From Bacteroidota bacterium (lineage in GTDB: Bacteria > Bacteroidota > Bacteroidia > Cytophagales > Cyclobacteriaceae), in assembly GCA_022571715.1 (NCBI GenBank), contig JACZXH010000028.1, positions 1 through 42,121 on the forward strand: a DNA stretch of 42,121 bases. Reading direction: 5' to 3'. Shown here piece after piece: positions 35,822-42,065 of this stretch. Within the stretch, counting starts at the first letter, position 1. Each line of letters opens with the position of its first letter. The translations under genes were made by a program, and so were the position numbers. The notes beneath the pieces were generated by a model. That model did no database searches. It was not told the DNA's origin and saw nothing but the letters and a program-made list of their open reading frames with translations.

Positions 35822-36223
35822 TCATTTGGCAAACTGCCAGGGTTGCCAGTCGCCCACGTATTTTTGTCTGGTAATAATCAACGCCCTTTCTATACCCCGT
35901 TGTACGATTGGCGAAAAGCCGTAGTCGTAACACAGATAGTATAAATTGCCTGCCGGTGACAAATACAAGGAGGTAAATGCCGAAAAATCGTAGCCCATAC
36001 TTTCCAATATTGTTTTTCGTACGGTAGCTTTTCCTACAGGGCTAAGTGTTTTAAGTATCGTCCGGTTTCTGCGCAGCCGTTTGTTTGTGTCGATAATGAG
36101 TTTTTGCGTTTTGTATTTGAATTGATTATTCGCAATGGCCCTGCACTGGTCAGAGCAGTACTTTTTATCAGACCGGCCAACAAGGAGTGTACTGCAAACC
36201 GGACATTTCTTTGTTTCCATCAT
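35822..36223 (-). CDS. Zinc-ribbon hypothetical protein (DUF2116-like)
   Basis: A 133-residue conserved hypothetical. The N-terminus has a four-cysteine zinc ribbon, KKCPVCSTLLVGRSDKKYCSDQC, like the DUF2116 family. A basic middle part (NTNKRLRRNRTILKTLSPVGKATVRKTIL) is followed by an aromatic C-terminal domain ending in RQKYVGDWQPWQFAK. A nucleic-acid-binding or structural role is plausible but unproven. The ATG at 36220 is an alternative start. It is divergent from the recombinase gene with a 114-nt gap containing a 24-bp inverted repeat. Confidence 0.75.
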   Translation of the reverse strand: MMETKKCPVCSTLLVGRSDKKYCSDQCRAIANNQFKYKTQKLIIDTNKRLRRNRTILKTLSPVGKATVRKTILESMGYDFSAFTSLYLSPAGNLYYLCYDYGFSPIVQRGIERALIITRQKYVGDWQPWQFAK

Positions 36224-36249
36224 TTTTTATCGCATTTACCGTGTTTTAT

Positions 36250-36273
36250 CCGGATATATACGGGTATATCCGG
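36250..36273. promoter_or_regulatory. 24-bp inverted repeat upstream of the recombinase gene
   Basis: CCGGATATA (36250-36258) and TATATCCGG (36265-36273) are perfect 9-bp arms around a 6-nt spacer (TACGGG). Arm and spacer lengths suit a tyrosine-recombinase simple core site or a dimeric operator. Its place in the divergent gap, 64 nt before the recombinase ATG, favours an operator or a resolution site. Confidence 0.55.
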
Positions 36274-36337
36274 TTTACAAACGACTATAATACATTTTTC
36301 GAGCCTATTTTGGCAACAGAACCAAAATTTATTTGCA

Positions 36338-37258
36338 ATGAGACCAATTGATGCAGGTATAAAATCAATTTCATCGGACACGAAAAAACCGGTGTTGCCA
36401 TTTACGCCAAATGCCCGGTACGTGCGGGTACCTCAGGCGTATCTGGATAAATTAGATGTAAGGCGATATAGTGAAAGCACGATTTCGGTTTATACCCATT
36501 TTTTCAGGGAATACATGCGTTATTTCTACAACAGGCCATTGGATTCTATTAAAAAGGAAGAAATTCAGACTTATTTATTACATCTTATTAAAACAAGGAA
36601 CATCTCGGCTAGTACCCAAAACCAGATAATTAATGCGATCAAGTTTTACTATGAACAGGTTAAGGGACTTGATAGAACCTTTTATTTTATTGAAAGGCCA
36701 AGGAAAGAAAAGAAGTTGCCGATGGTGCTCAGCCAGGAAGAAGTAATGCGTTTGCTCAGAGCCACCCATAATTTAAAACACAAGGCCATGCTTGGTTTGA
36801 TTTATTCGGCAGGTTTGCGGGTGGGTGAACTCATCAGTCTTGAACTGGTAGATATTGACAGTGACAGAATGGTAATTTATGTCAGGGGTGGCAAAGGCAA
36901 AAAAGATCGTACCACCCTATTATCTTCTAAAATTCTGGTTTTGCTCAGGACGTATTTTAAAAGATACCGGCCTGTTAAATGGCTATTCGAGGGCCCAGAC
37001 CATAGTCAGTATTCACAAAGCAGTTTGCGGAAAATATTTATCCGATCCAAAGCAAAAGCCGGTATTTACAAGAAACTAACGCTGCATTGTTTGAGGCATA
37101 GTTTCGCCACGCATTTGTTAGAAAACGGTACTAATTTGCGTTATATTCAGGAATTGCTGGGTCATAATTCAAGTAAAACCACCGAAATTTACACGCATGT
37201 AACCCTTGCGGGAATGAAAAATGTACAAAGTCCATTAGACCAATTGACAGATGTATAA
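36338..37258 (+). CDS. Tyrosine recombinase, IntI/Xer-like
   Basis: Site-specific recombinase of 306 residues, starting MRPIDAGIKSISSDTKKP. A SAM-like core-binding domain (about 36-115, with YSESTISVYTHFFREYMRYF and NQIINAIKFYYEQVKG) precedes the catalytic domain. The catalytic set is complete: Arg161 (AGLRVGELISL), Lys186 (GGKGKKDR), His250 and Arg253 (LHCLRHSFATHLLENG), His276 (LLGHNSSKTTEIYTHV) and Tyr285. The C-terminus MKNVQSPLDQL matches the integron-integrase tail (SPLDAL in IntI1), but there is no IntI-type insertion between the KGKKDR motif and box II: only RPVKWLFEGPDHSQYSQSSLR lies there. It is followed in the same orientation by four cassette-like genes. Confidence 0.93.
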   Translation: MRPIDAGIKSISSDTKKPVLPFTPNARYVRVPQAYLDKLDVRRYSESTISVYTHFFREYMRYFYNRPLDSIKKEEIQTYLLHLIKTRNISASTQNQIINAIKFYYEQVKGLDRTFYFIERPRKEKKLPMVLSQEEVMRLLRATHNLKHKAMLGLIYSAGLRVGELISLELVDIDSDRMVIYVRGGKGKKDRTTLLSSKILVLLRTYFKRYRPVKWLFEGPDHSQYSQSSLRKIFIRSKAKAGIYKKLTLHCLRHSFATHLLENGTNLRYIQELLGHNSSKTTEIYTHVTLAGMKNVQSPLDQLTDV

Positions 37259-37371
37259 AGAGAACAAAATAATACAATGCCCCATTTTAATAATTCAATT
37301 TTGTGGTATATTTAACCAGAATTCGGGTACCCATAATGTAAATAAGGAGCATAGAGTGCCCATTACACAAT

Positions 37372-37384
37372 CGTTGGCAACAAT
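37372..37384 (+). other. Putative attI-like first recombination site
   Basis: CGTTGGCAACAAT, 113 nt after the recombinase stop and 77 nt before cassette gene 1, matches the right-end core of the cassette sites (CGTTGGCA at 38455). No matching left arm TGCCAACA is present on its left side, as expected for an attI-like site, not a folded attC. GTT is at 37373-37375. The core match is exact over eight bases. Confidence 0.6.
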
Positions 37385-37461
37385 TTGAACAGAATACAAA
37401 ACTTAAATTCAATTGCTAGTGCAAGTATTTACAAAATTAATTTCAACAAAATTAAATTACC

Positions 37462-38325
37462 ATGGACAATACTATTCAAACTTTTAACGCAAACGGAGTT
37501 ACACTTCATTTCTCAAAAACAGGCTCAGGACAGCCTTTAATATTTATCCCAGGCAGCGTCAGCGACTATCGCACTTGGACAAACATTCAAAGTCACTTTA
37601 CCGACAGTTATGAGTGCTATCTCATCAGCAGGCGCTTTCAATTTCCTGGCAAGTATCCATTGGGCGGTGTCAGCAGTGTTGCTGCAAACACCAATGACAT
37701 AGCTGCATTCATAAAAGAGATGGAACTCTCACCTGCTGCAATTATCGGACATTCATTCGGTGGTTATGTTGCATTAAATGTGGCTATTCAATATCCGGAA
37801 TTAGTTAAATATGTAGTTGCAGAAGAACCCTTTTTTGCCCCTGCCTTAGCAAAAAATCCGAAGAACCCGCTTGAGTTATTAAGTCTGATGTTCAAGAACT
37901 TCAAAGCAGGAAAAAGTTTTGCAAGACTTGGAATGAAAGGATTTGATCCAACATTGAAAGCATTGGCAAAAGGCGATACAACAACTGCACAAAAAACATT
38001 TATTGTCGGTGTTACTAATGGCAAGAAAACGCCTTCCACTCTTGACGAGCTTACCCGGCTGCAACTTGCAGACAATATTGCTGCATTGGCTGGAGAAGAC
38101 CCGTTTAATAACACAATTAAAATGGACGACTTGCAAAAGATAAAATGTCCAACACTTTTAATCAGCGGAACAGAAAGCCCTTATGTTTTCCAATACATAA
38201 ATGAACAACTAAATAAGTTTATCAGACAATCTCAACTTGTTAGTTTCATTAATGCGGGACATTGGATACACATTGACCAAGCAGATAAATATGCAGTCAC
38301 GGTGACTGACTTCCTGAAAAGGTAA
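37462..38325 (+). CDS. Cassette gene 1: alpha/beta hydrolase
   Basis: A 287-residue alpha/beta hydrolase, predicted cytoplasmic. The oxyanion region is FIPGSVSDYRTW and the nucleophile elbow GHSFGG is at 96-101 (Ser98). The histidine lies in NAGHWIHIDQA. After the sixth strand, ISGTESPYVF has a glutamate where Asp is usual, so the acid residue may be Glu. The substrate is unknown. It starts 89 nt after the attI-like GTT and stops 6 nt before the left arm of the next site, which gives a compact cassette. It is unrelated to the other hydrolase at 34838. Confidence 0.9.
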   Translation: MDNTIQTFNANGVTLHFSKTGSGQPLIFIPGSVSDYRTWTNIQSHFTDSYECYLISRRFQFPGKYPLGGVSSVAANTNDIAAFIKEMELSPAAIIGHSFGGYVALNVAIQYPELVKYVVAEEPFFAPALAKNPKNPLELLSLMFKNFKAGKSFARLGMKGFDPTLKALAKGDTTTAQKTFIVGVTNGKKTPSTLDELTRLQLADNIAALAGEDPFNNTIKMDDLQKIKCPTLLISGTESPYVFQYINEQLNKFIRQSQLVSFINAGHWIHIDQADKYAVTVTDFLKR

Positions 38326-38331
38326 AACTGC

Positions 38332-38462
38332 TGCCAACACGGGCTAAAATCAAGTTGGCAGAAAGTGCTAAACGGAACTTCATCACTTTTGGTTATTTTT
38401 GTTAAAACGGACAAGTAAGTGCTTCTAAATGCCCACCAGCTTTTAGCCCAAGCCCGTTGGCA
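38332..38462 (+). repeat. attC-like site 1 (131 bp)
   Basis: The left arm has TGCCAACA (38332-38339), one nt, then stem GGGCTAAAA (38341-38349). The right arm has TTTTAGCCC (38441-38449), a five-nt bulge AAGCC, then CGTTGGCA (38455-38462). The outer 7-bp arms and the 9-bp stem pair perfectly, with the bulge on one side only. A partial inner stem continues the fold. It sits between cassette genes 1 and 2. Confidence 0.75.
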
Positions 38463-38491
38463 AACATTAGAAAATTAAAAATTGAATAATT

Positions 38492-39523
38492 ATGAACAAT
38501 ACAAATCGATACCTTGGATTACTAATTATAGTATCGGCATTTTTTATTATTAGTGGCCAATTAAGGGCACAAGAACCAATAAAAGTTAATGTTGGAAATT
38601 ATGTGCGGGCTGAAAGTGATTTCCAAATTGAAACTTATGCTAAAACATTGGGTTGTTTTGGAAAACTGGTACACCAAAGAGATTTTTATTCAGTTGATAA
38701 TCAGCTAACTGTCAGGGTAAATAGGGATACTTATTATTCCTTTGGATTATACGATTTAACTTCCCCTGTTACCATTACAAAACCTGATCCCGGAAACAGA
38801 TTTCAATCATTGATGATTATAAATCAGGATCACTCTATTTCTCCAACTATACACGAAGGGGGTATATTTACTTACACGCATGAGAAACTTGGTTCGCGAT
38901 ACATGATTGTGATCTTTAGAACATTTGCTAATTCGATAGATCCAGAAGATCAAAAAATTGCACATGATTTACAAGATAAAATCATTATTGAACAAGCTGA
39001 TGCTGGAAAACTTGAACTACCTAATTGGGATAATGTATCTCGACAACAGATTATGGATGCGATAAACGTTCTCGCTGGAAGCCTGCCGACCACTGAAGGT
39101 TTCTTTGGGGAGAAAGATAAAATAGATCCAATTAAACATCTTATGGGAACTGCTTATGCTTATGCAGGAAACCCAAGAGAAGCGGCCATTTACAAAAATA
39201 TAGTGCCTAAGCATAACGATGGGAAAACCGCGTACAAAGTTACGGTTAAGGATGATGTGCCGGTTGATGGGTTTTGGTCAATAACGATGTACAATGCTGA
39301 AGGGTATATGGAAAAGAACGAGTACGATGCCTACTCTATTAACAATAGATCAGCGAAAAAAAACCTTGATGGTTCCATTACCATTCATTTTGGAGGAGAC
39401 CCCAATAACATAAATTATTTACCTACTCCAAAAGGGTGGAATTGTCTTATTCGATTGTACCAACCTAAAGAGTCGTTATTAAATGGCGAGTGGGATTTCC
39501 CTGTTTTTGAATTAGTAGAATAA
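38492..39523 (+). CDS. Cassette gene 2: DUF1254/DUF1214 exported protein
   Basis: A 343-residue exported protein with a signal peptide (MNNTNRYLGLLIIVSAFFIISGQLRAQ). It has an N-terminal DUF1254 region (TVRVNRDTYYSFGLYDLTSPVTITKPDPGNRFQSLMIINQDH) and a C-terminal DUF1214 region (FWSITMYNAEGYMEKNEYDAYSINNRSAKKNLDGSITIHFGGDP). Enzymatic activity is not established. It begins 36 nt after the GTT of attC-like site 1 and ends 4 nt before the left arm of site 2. That tight fit is typical of a cassette. Confidence 0.88.
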   Translation: MNNTNRYLGLLIIVSAFFIISGQLRAQEPIKVNVGNYVRAESDFQIETYAKTLGCFGKLVHQRDFYSVDNQLTVRVNRDTYYSFGLYDLTSPVTITKPDPGNRFQSLMIINQDHSISPTIHEGGIFTYTHEKLGSRYMIVIFRTFANSIDPEDQKIAHDLQDKIIIEQADAGKLELPNWDNVSRQQIMDAINVLAGSLPTTEGFFGEKDKIDPIKHLMGTAYAYAGNPREAAIYKNIVPKHNDGKTAYKVTVKDDVPVDGFWSITMYNAEGYMEKNEYDAYSINNRSAKKNLDGSITIHFGGDPNNINYLPTPKGWNCLIRLYQPKESLLNGEWDFPVFELVE

Positions 39524-39527
39524 CATT

Positions 39528-39579
39528 TGCCAACAATGTATAAAGAGCATTAAAACGCTCTTTATACTAACCGTTAGCA
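39528..39579 (+). repeat. attC-like site 2 (52 bp)
   Basis: TGCCAACA (39528-39535), two nt, then GTATAAAGAGC (39538-39548) form the left arm. GCTCTTTATAC (39557-39567), a four-nt bulge TAAC and CGTTAGCA (39572-39579) form the right. The 11-bp stem is perfect with an 8-nt loop, and the outer arms pair as GCCAAC/GTTAGC with one wobble. It separates cassette genes 2 and 3. It is the shortest and clearest of the sites. Confidence 0.8.
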
Positions 39580-39597
39580 GCAATTTTAAAATAAAAA

Positions 39598-40521
39598 ATG
39601 GCAGAACAAAAAGATTTAGATTTTACGTATACTACTATCGACGAGATATTCCGTTTGAGTATGGGGGAAACAGGAGATTATAGCGGAGCGAAATACGATG
39701 GTGATTTTTCGATGACCCTTGAAGACGCCCAAAAAGAAAAACACAAATTCATAGCCGACAGCCTCAACATCGTCAAAGGCAGCAAAGTGCTTGACATGGC
39801 CTGTGGTTGGGCGCCTTTCACGCGATATATTACGCATGAAAGAGATGCAGAAAGTATAGGTTTGACGCTCTCACAAGGGCAGGCGGATGCCTGCCGAAAG
39901 AATGGTTATAAGGTGATGGTGAAAGATTGTCGCTATGTAAAACCCGACGACTTTGGTATTTTTGATGCCATCACCTGTATTGGAGGATTGGAGCATTTCT
40001 GCTCAGTAGAAGAATGGCAGGCAGGCAAGCAGGAGCAAGTTTATCGAGATTTTTTTAAAACGCTTTATGATCTGTTGCCCATTGGTGGGCGGTTTTATAT
40101 GCAGACAATGACCTTCAGTAAGAATATGATCGAATTTGAGGAATTGGACGTAAATGCCGAAAAAGGATCAACGGCCTATATTATGGCACTCATGATAAAA
40201 CAGTTCCCCGGTTCCTGGCTTCCAAATGGCCCCGAAATGGTCATCAAATGTGCGGAACCCAGATTCAAACTAATTTCCCAAAGTAGTGGAAGGCTAGATT
40301 ATATTGAAACCATTGCTCAATGGCGGAAGAAATTCAGAAAATTTCATCTTAAAAAATATTGGCTCTACCTATCACTCATTCCAAGATATTTTATAGATAG
40401 GGAATTCAGGCATCTGGTCGCTATTTTCAAAGTAAGCCCCAACAGGATCTGCTTTGAAAAAGAGGTCATGGATCATTACCGTTTAGTATTTGAAAAAACA
40501 GCAAATACAGCCTGTAACTAA
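39598..40521 (+). CDS. Cassette gene 3: cyclopropane-synthase-like methyltransferase
   Basis: SAM-dependent methyltransferase of the CFA-synthase/mycolic-acid-cyclopropane-synthase-like group, 307 residues. Motif I, VLDMACGW at 64-71, binds SAM, and IGLTLSQGQADACR around 88-101 is the sequence that follows beta-2 in this group. The later segment CIGGLEHFCS corresponds to motif IV/V. The active-site bicarbonate cysteine of true CFA synthase cannot be placed with certainty. It may methylate or cyclopropanate acyl chains or act on a small molecule. It begins 25 nt after the site 2 GTT, and its stop codon overlaps the left end of site 3. Confidence 0.85.
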   Translation: MAEQKDLDFTYTTIDEIFRLSMGETGDYSGAKYDGDFSMTLEDAQKEKHKFIADSLNIVKGSKVLDMACGWAPFTRYITHERDAESIGLTLSQGQADACRKNGYKVMVKDCRYVKPDDFGIFDAITCIGGLEHFCSVEEWQAGKQEQVYRDFFKTLYDLLPIGGRFYMQTMTFSKNMIEFEELDVNAEKGSTAYIMALMIKQFPGSWLPNGPEMVIKCAEPRFKLISQSSGRLDYIETIAQWRKKFRKFHLKKYWLYLSLIPRYFIDREFRHLVAIFKVSPNRICFEKEVMDHYRLVFEKTANTACN

Positions 40522-40652
40522 CAATTGAATCTTTCATTCAATTAAGTCGGTATAATTTTGCTTATCTTTCTATCGTTAAATTAACGGGTACCTTTCTTTG
40601 TATTAATCTTTTCAAGTTTAATTGATTTTTTGTTTACCCAAATATGTTAGCC
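40518..40652 (+). repeat. Degenerate attC-like site 3
   Basis: CTAACA (40518-40523, overlapping the stop codon) and TGTTAG (40645-40650) pair over 6 bp. The right end TGTTAGCCGCAA resembles the CGTTAGCAGCAA of site 2, and the GTT is at 40646-40648. Unlike the other sites, the long inner stem is missing, although an internal 8-bp hairpin lies just inside the left arm. I call it by position and by its right end. Confidence 0.45.
40523..40543. repeat. Hairpin at the end of the methyltransferase gene
   Basis: AATTGAAT (40523-40530) and ATTCAATT (40536-40543) form a perfect 8-bp stem with loop CTTTC just after the stop codon. It lies inside the left half of attC-like site 3. It may be a transcript end or part of the site's fold; no T-run follows. 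Confidence 0.35.
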
Positions 40653-40757
40653 GCAATAGCGCATTAAAATTTTATAAACTAAAACATAGGCAATATCAAA
40701 CATCCAAAATTTTCAAAAGATACAGGCGTTGAATTTTCAAAAGCCTTAAGAAAAAAG

Positions 40758-41789
40758 GTGAAAATCTATTTCAAAACTAATGAACTTAACAGACATGCTA
40801 ATAACAGTATGATTGGTAAGACTATTTTAATGCTTGTAACATTTTTTCTTCCATTAATTATTATAAATTTAGGAATCATCACAAGTCCGTGGCTGCTTTT
40901 TTCACTATATATTACAAGTGGTCTTGGAATGGCTGGAATTGGAATGAGCGTTTCGCATGATGCGATTCATGGGTCGTACTCCAATAAACAAAAAATCAAT
41001 ACACTTATAGGATACACTATTAATCTCATTGGAGCAAACGCGACTGTGTGGAAAATCCAACACAATGTACTTCATCATACCTTTACGAATATTGAACATG
41101 CCGATGATGATATTAATGCACCATTTTTCCTGCGATTTTCACCGCATGCTAAAAAATACTGGTCGCATCAATATCAGCATATCTATATCTGGTTTTTTTA
41201 TGGGTTAGCCACTTTATCGTGGGTCACAACAAAAGATTTTGTTAGAATAAATCGATATCGTAAAATGGGGTTTTTAAATGAAAAAAATGAATTCAGAAAT
41301 GCCATTATTGGTATTATAGGATGGAAATTGTTATACTATTCTTACGCGTTAATTTTACCATTAATTATGGTAAACTTACCCTGGTGGCTCATTTTATCGG
41401 CATTTTTAAGTATGCATTTTGTTACAGGACTTTTAATAAGTACTGTATTTCAGGTTTCGCATATAATACCTGGCGCCGAGTTCCCGCGTACTGATAAAAA
41501 TGGACTTATAGCAGGAGACTGGTATATGCATCAATTCGCTACAACAATTAATTATTCTCCACGAAGTAAACTTTTTACATGGCTCATAGGAGGGTTGAAT
41601 TATCAAATTGAGCACCATTTATTACCCGGAATTTGTCACGTACATTATAAGAAATTGTCCAAAATTGTGATCGATACAGCCAAAGAATACGGTATGCCTT
41701 ACCGTTCCAACCGAACTTTTTTTACAGCGATACGGGCTCACGTTACTATGCTTCGTCAGTTAGGAAATATGCCGCAAATTCCTGAATAG
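40758..41789 (+). CDS. Cassette gene 4: membrane fatty acid desaturase
   Basis: Linoleoyl-CoA/acyl-lipid desaturase-like enzyme that introduces a cis double bond into acyl chains in the membrane. Three histidine boxes are present from the GTG at 40758: HDAIH (67-71), HNVLHH (102-107) and QIEHH (283-287), with four to six hydrophobic segments. Family-like coding continues upstream in the same frame to about 40701 (HPKFSKDTGVEFSKALRKKV), but no ATG, GTG or TTG lies between the stop codon at 40680-40682 and the GTG. The true start is probably a rare codon such as ATA 40686 or ATC 40695, or a lost ATG. It is cassette gene 4. Confidence 0.9.
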   Translation: MKIYFKTNELNRHANNSMIGKTILMLVTFFLPLIIINLGIITSPWLLFSLYITSGLGMAGIGMSVSHDAIHGSYSNKQKINTLIGYTINLIGANATVWKIQHNVLHHTFTNIEHADDDINAPFFLRFSPHAKKYWSHQYQHIYIWFFYGLATLSWVTTKDFVRINRYRKMGFLNEKNEFRNAIIGIIGWKLLYYSYALILPLIMVNLPWWLILSAFLSMHFVTGLLISTVFQVSHIIPGAEFPRTDKNGLIAGDWYMHQFATTINYSPRSKLFTWLIGGLNYQIEHHLLPGICHVHYKKLSKIVIDTAKEYGMPYRSNRTFFTAIRAHVTMLRQLGNMPQIPE

Positions 41790-41861
41790 CTCTGATAAAT
41801 CCGATGAAATACTTGATTCGAAGGAATTTTCATTTCATAATCCAAAAGATCAAAAATCAGT

Positions 41862-41995
41862 TGCCAACAACGTATATAAATAATAGCGGACAATTAGCTT
41901 AATTTTATAATTCCAGAGCATAATAAACAATCAATAAATCTGAAAAATACGTAGCTTTAACACCGCTACTATTCATATACAATATCGTTGTAGCA
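41862..41995 (+). repeat. attC-like site 4 (134 bp)
   Basis: The left arm is TGCCAACA (41862-41869), AC, then GTATATAAATAATAGCGG (41872-41889). The right arm is CCGCTACTATTCATATAC (41963-41980), a five-nt bulge AATAT, then CGTTGTAGCA (41986-41995). The stem matches 16 of 18 bases, and both mismatches (A opposite C) become G-T wobbles on the bottom strand. It lies 72 nt after the desaturase gene. The right end merges with a palindromic repeat. Confidence 0.75.
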
Positions 41996-42065
41996 CATTC
42001 AGCTAAAGCTGACTTTTGTTGCTACGTGCTACGCACTCCCACCCCAAAAGAGAATGTGCTACAAC
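41987..42065. repeat. REP/MITE-like palindromic element
   Basis: GTTGTAGCACATTC (41987-42000) and GAATGTGCTACAAC (42052-42065) are a perfect 14-bp inverted repeat enclosing 51 nt. A second GTGCTAC at 42026-42032 could pair with the same left arm, and an internal CAGC-TAAA-GCTG hairpin is present. The 332-nt stretch after the desaturase gene holds site 4 and this element and no gene; 42066-42121 shows nothing else definite. Confidence 0.6.

Noticed and set aside
36104-36337. Longer recombinase start at 36104.
   Set aside because: The extra segment is antisense to the zinc-ribbon gene and contains the inverted repeat; the ATG at 36338 gives a standard N-terminus.
36338-37258. Recombinase as the housekeeping XerC or XerD acting at dif.
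   Set aside because: Its SPLDQL tail and cassette context argue against it, and no dif-like 28-mer with the usual arms was seen; the 9-6-9 repeat is not dif-like in sequence.
38332-39579. Sites 1 and 2 as simple intrinsic terminators of the cassette genes.
   Set aside because: No T-run follows either, and both share outer GCCAAC/GTTnGC arms with a one-sided bulge, which terminators do not need.
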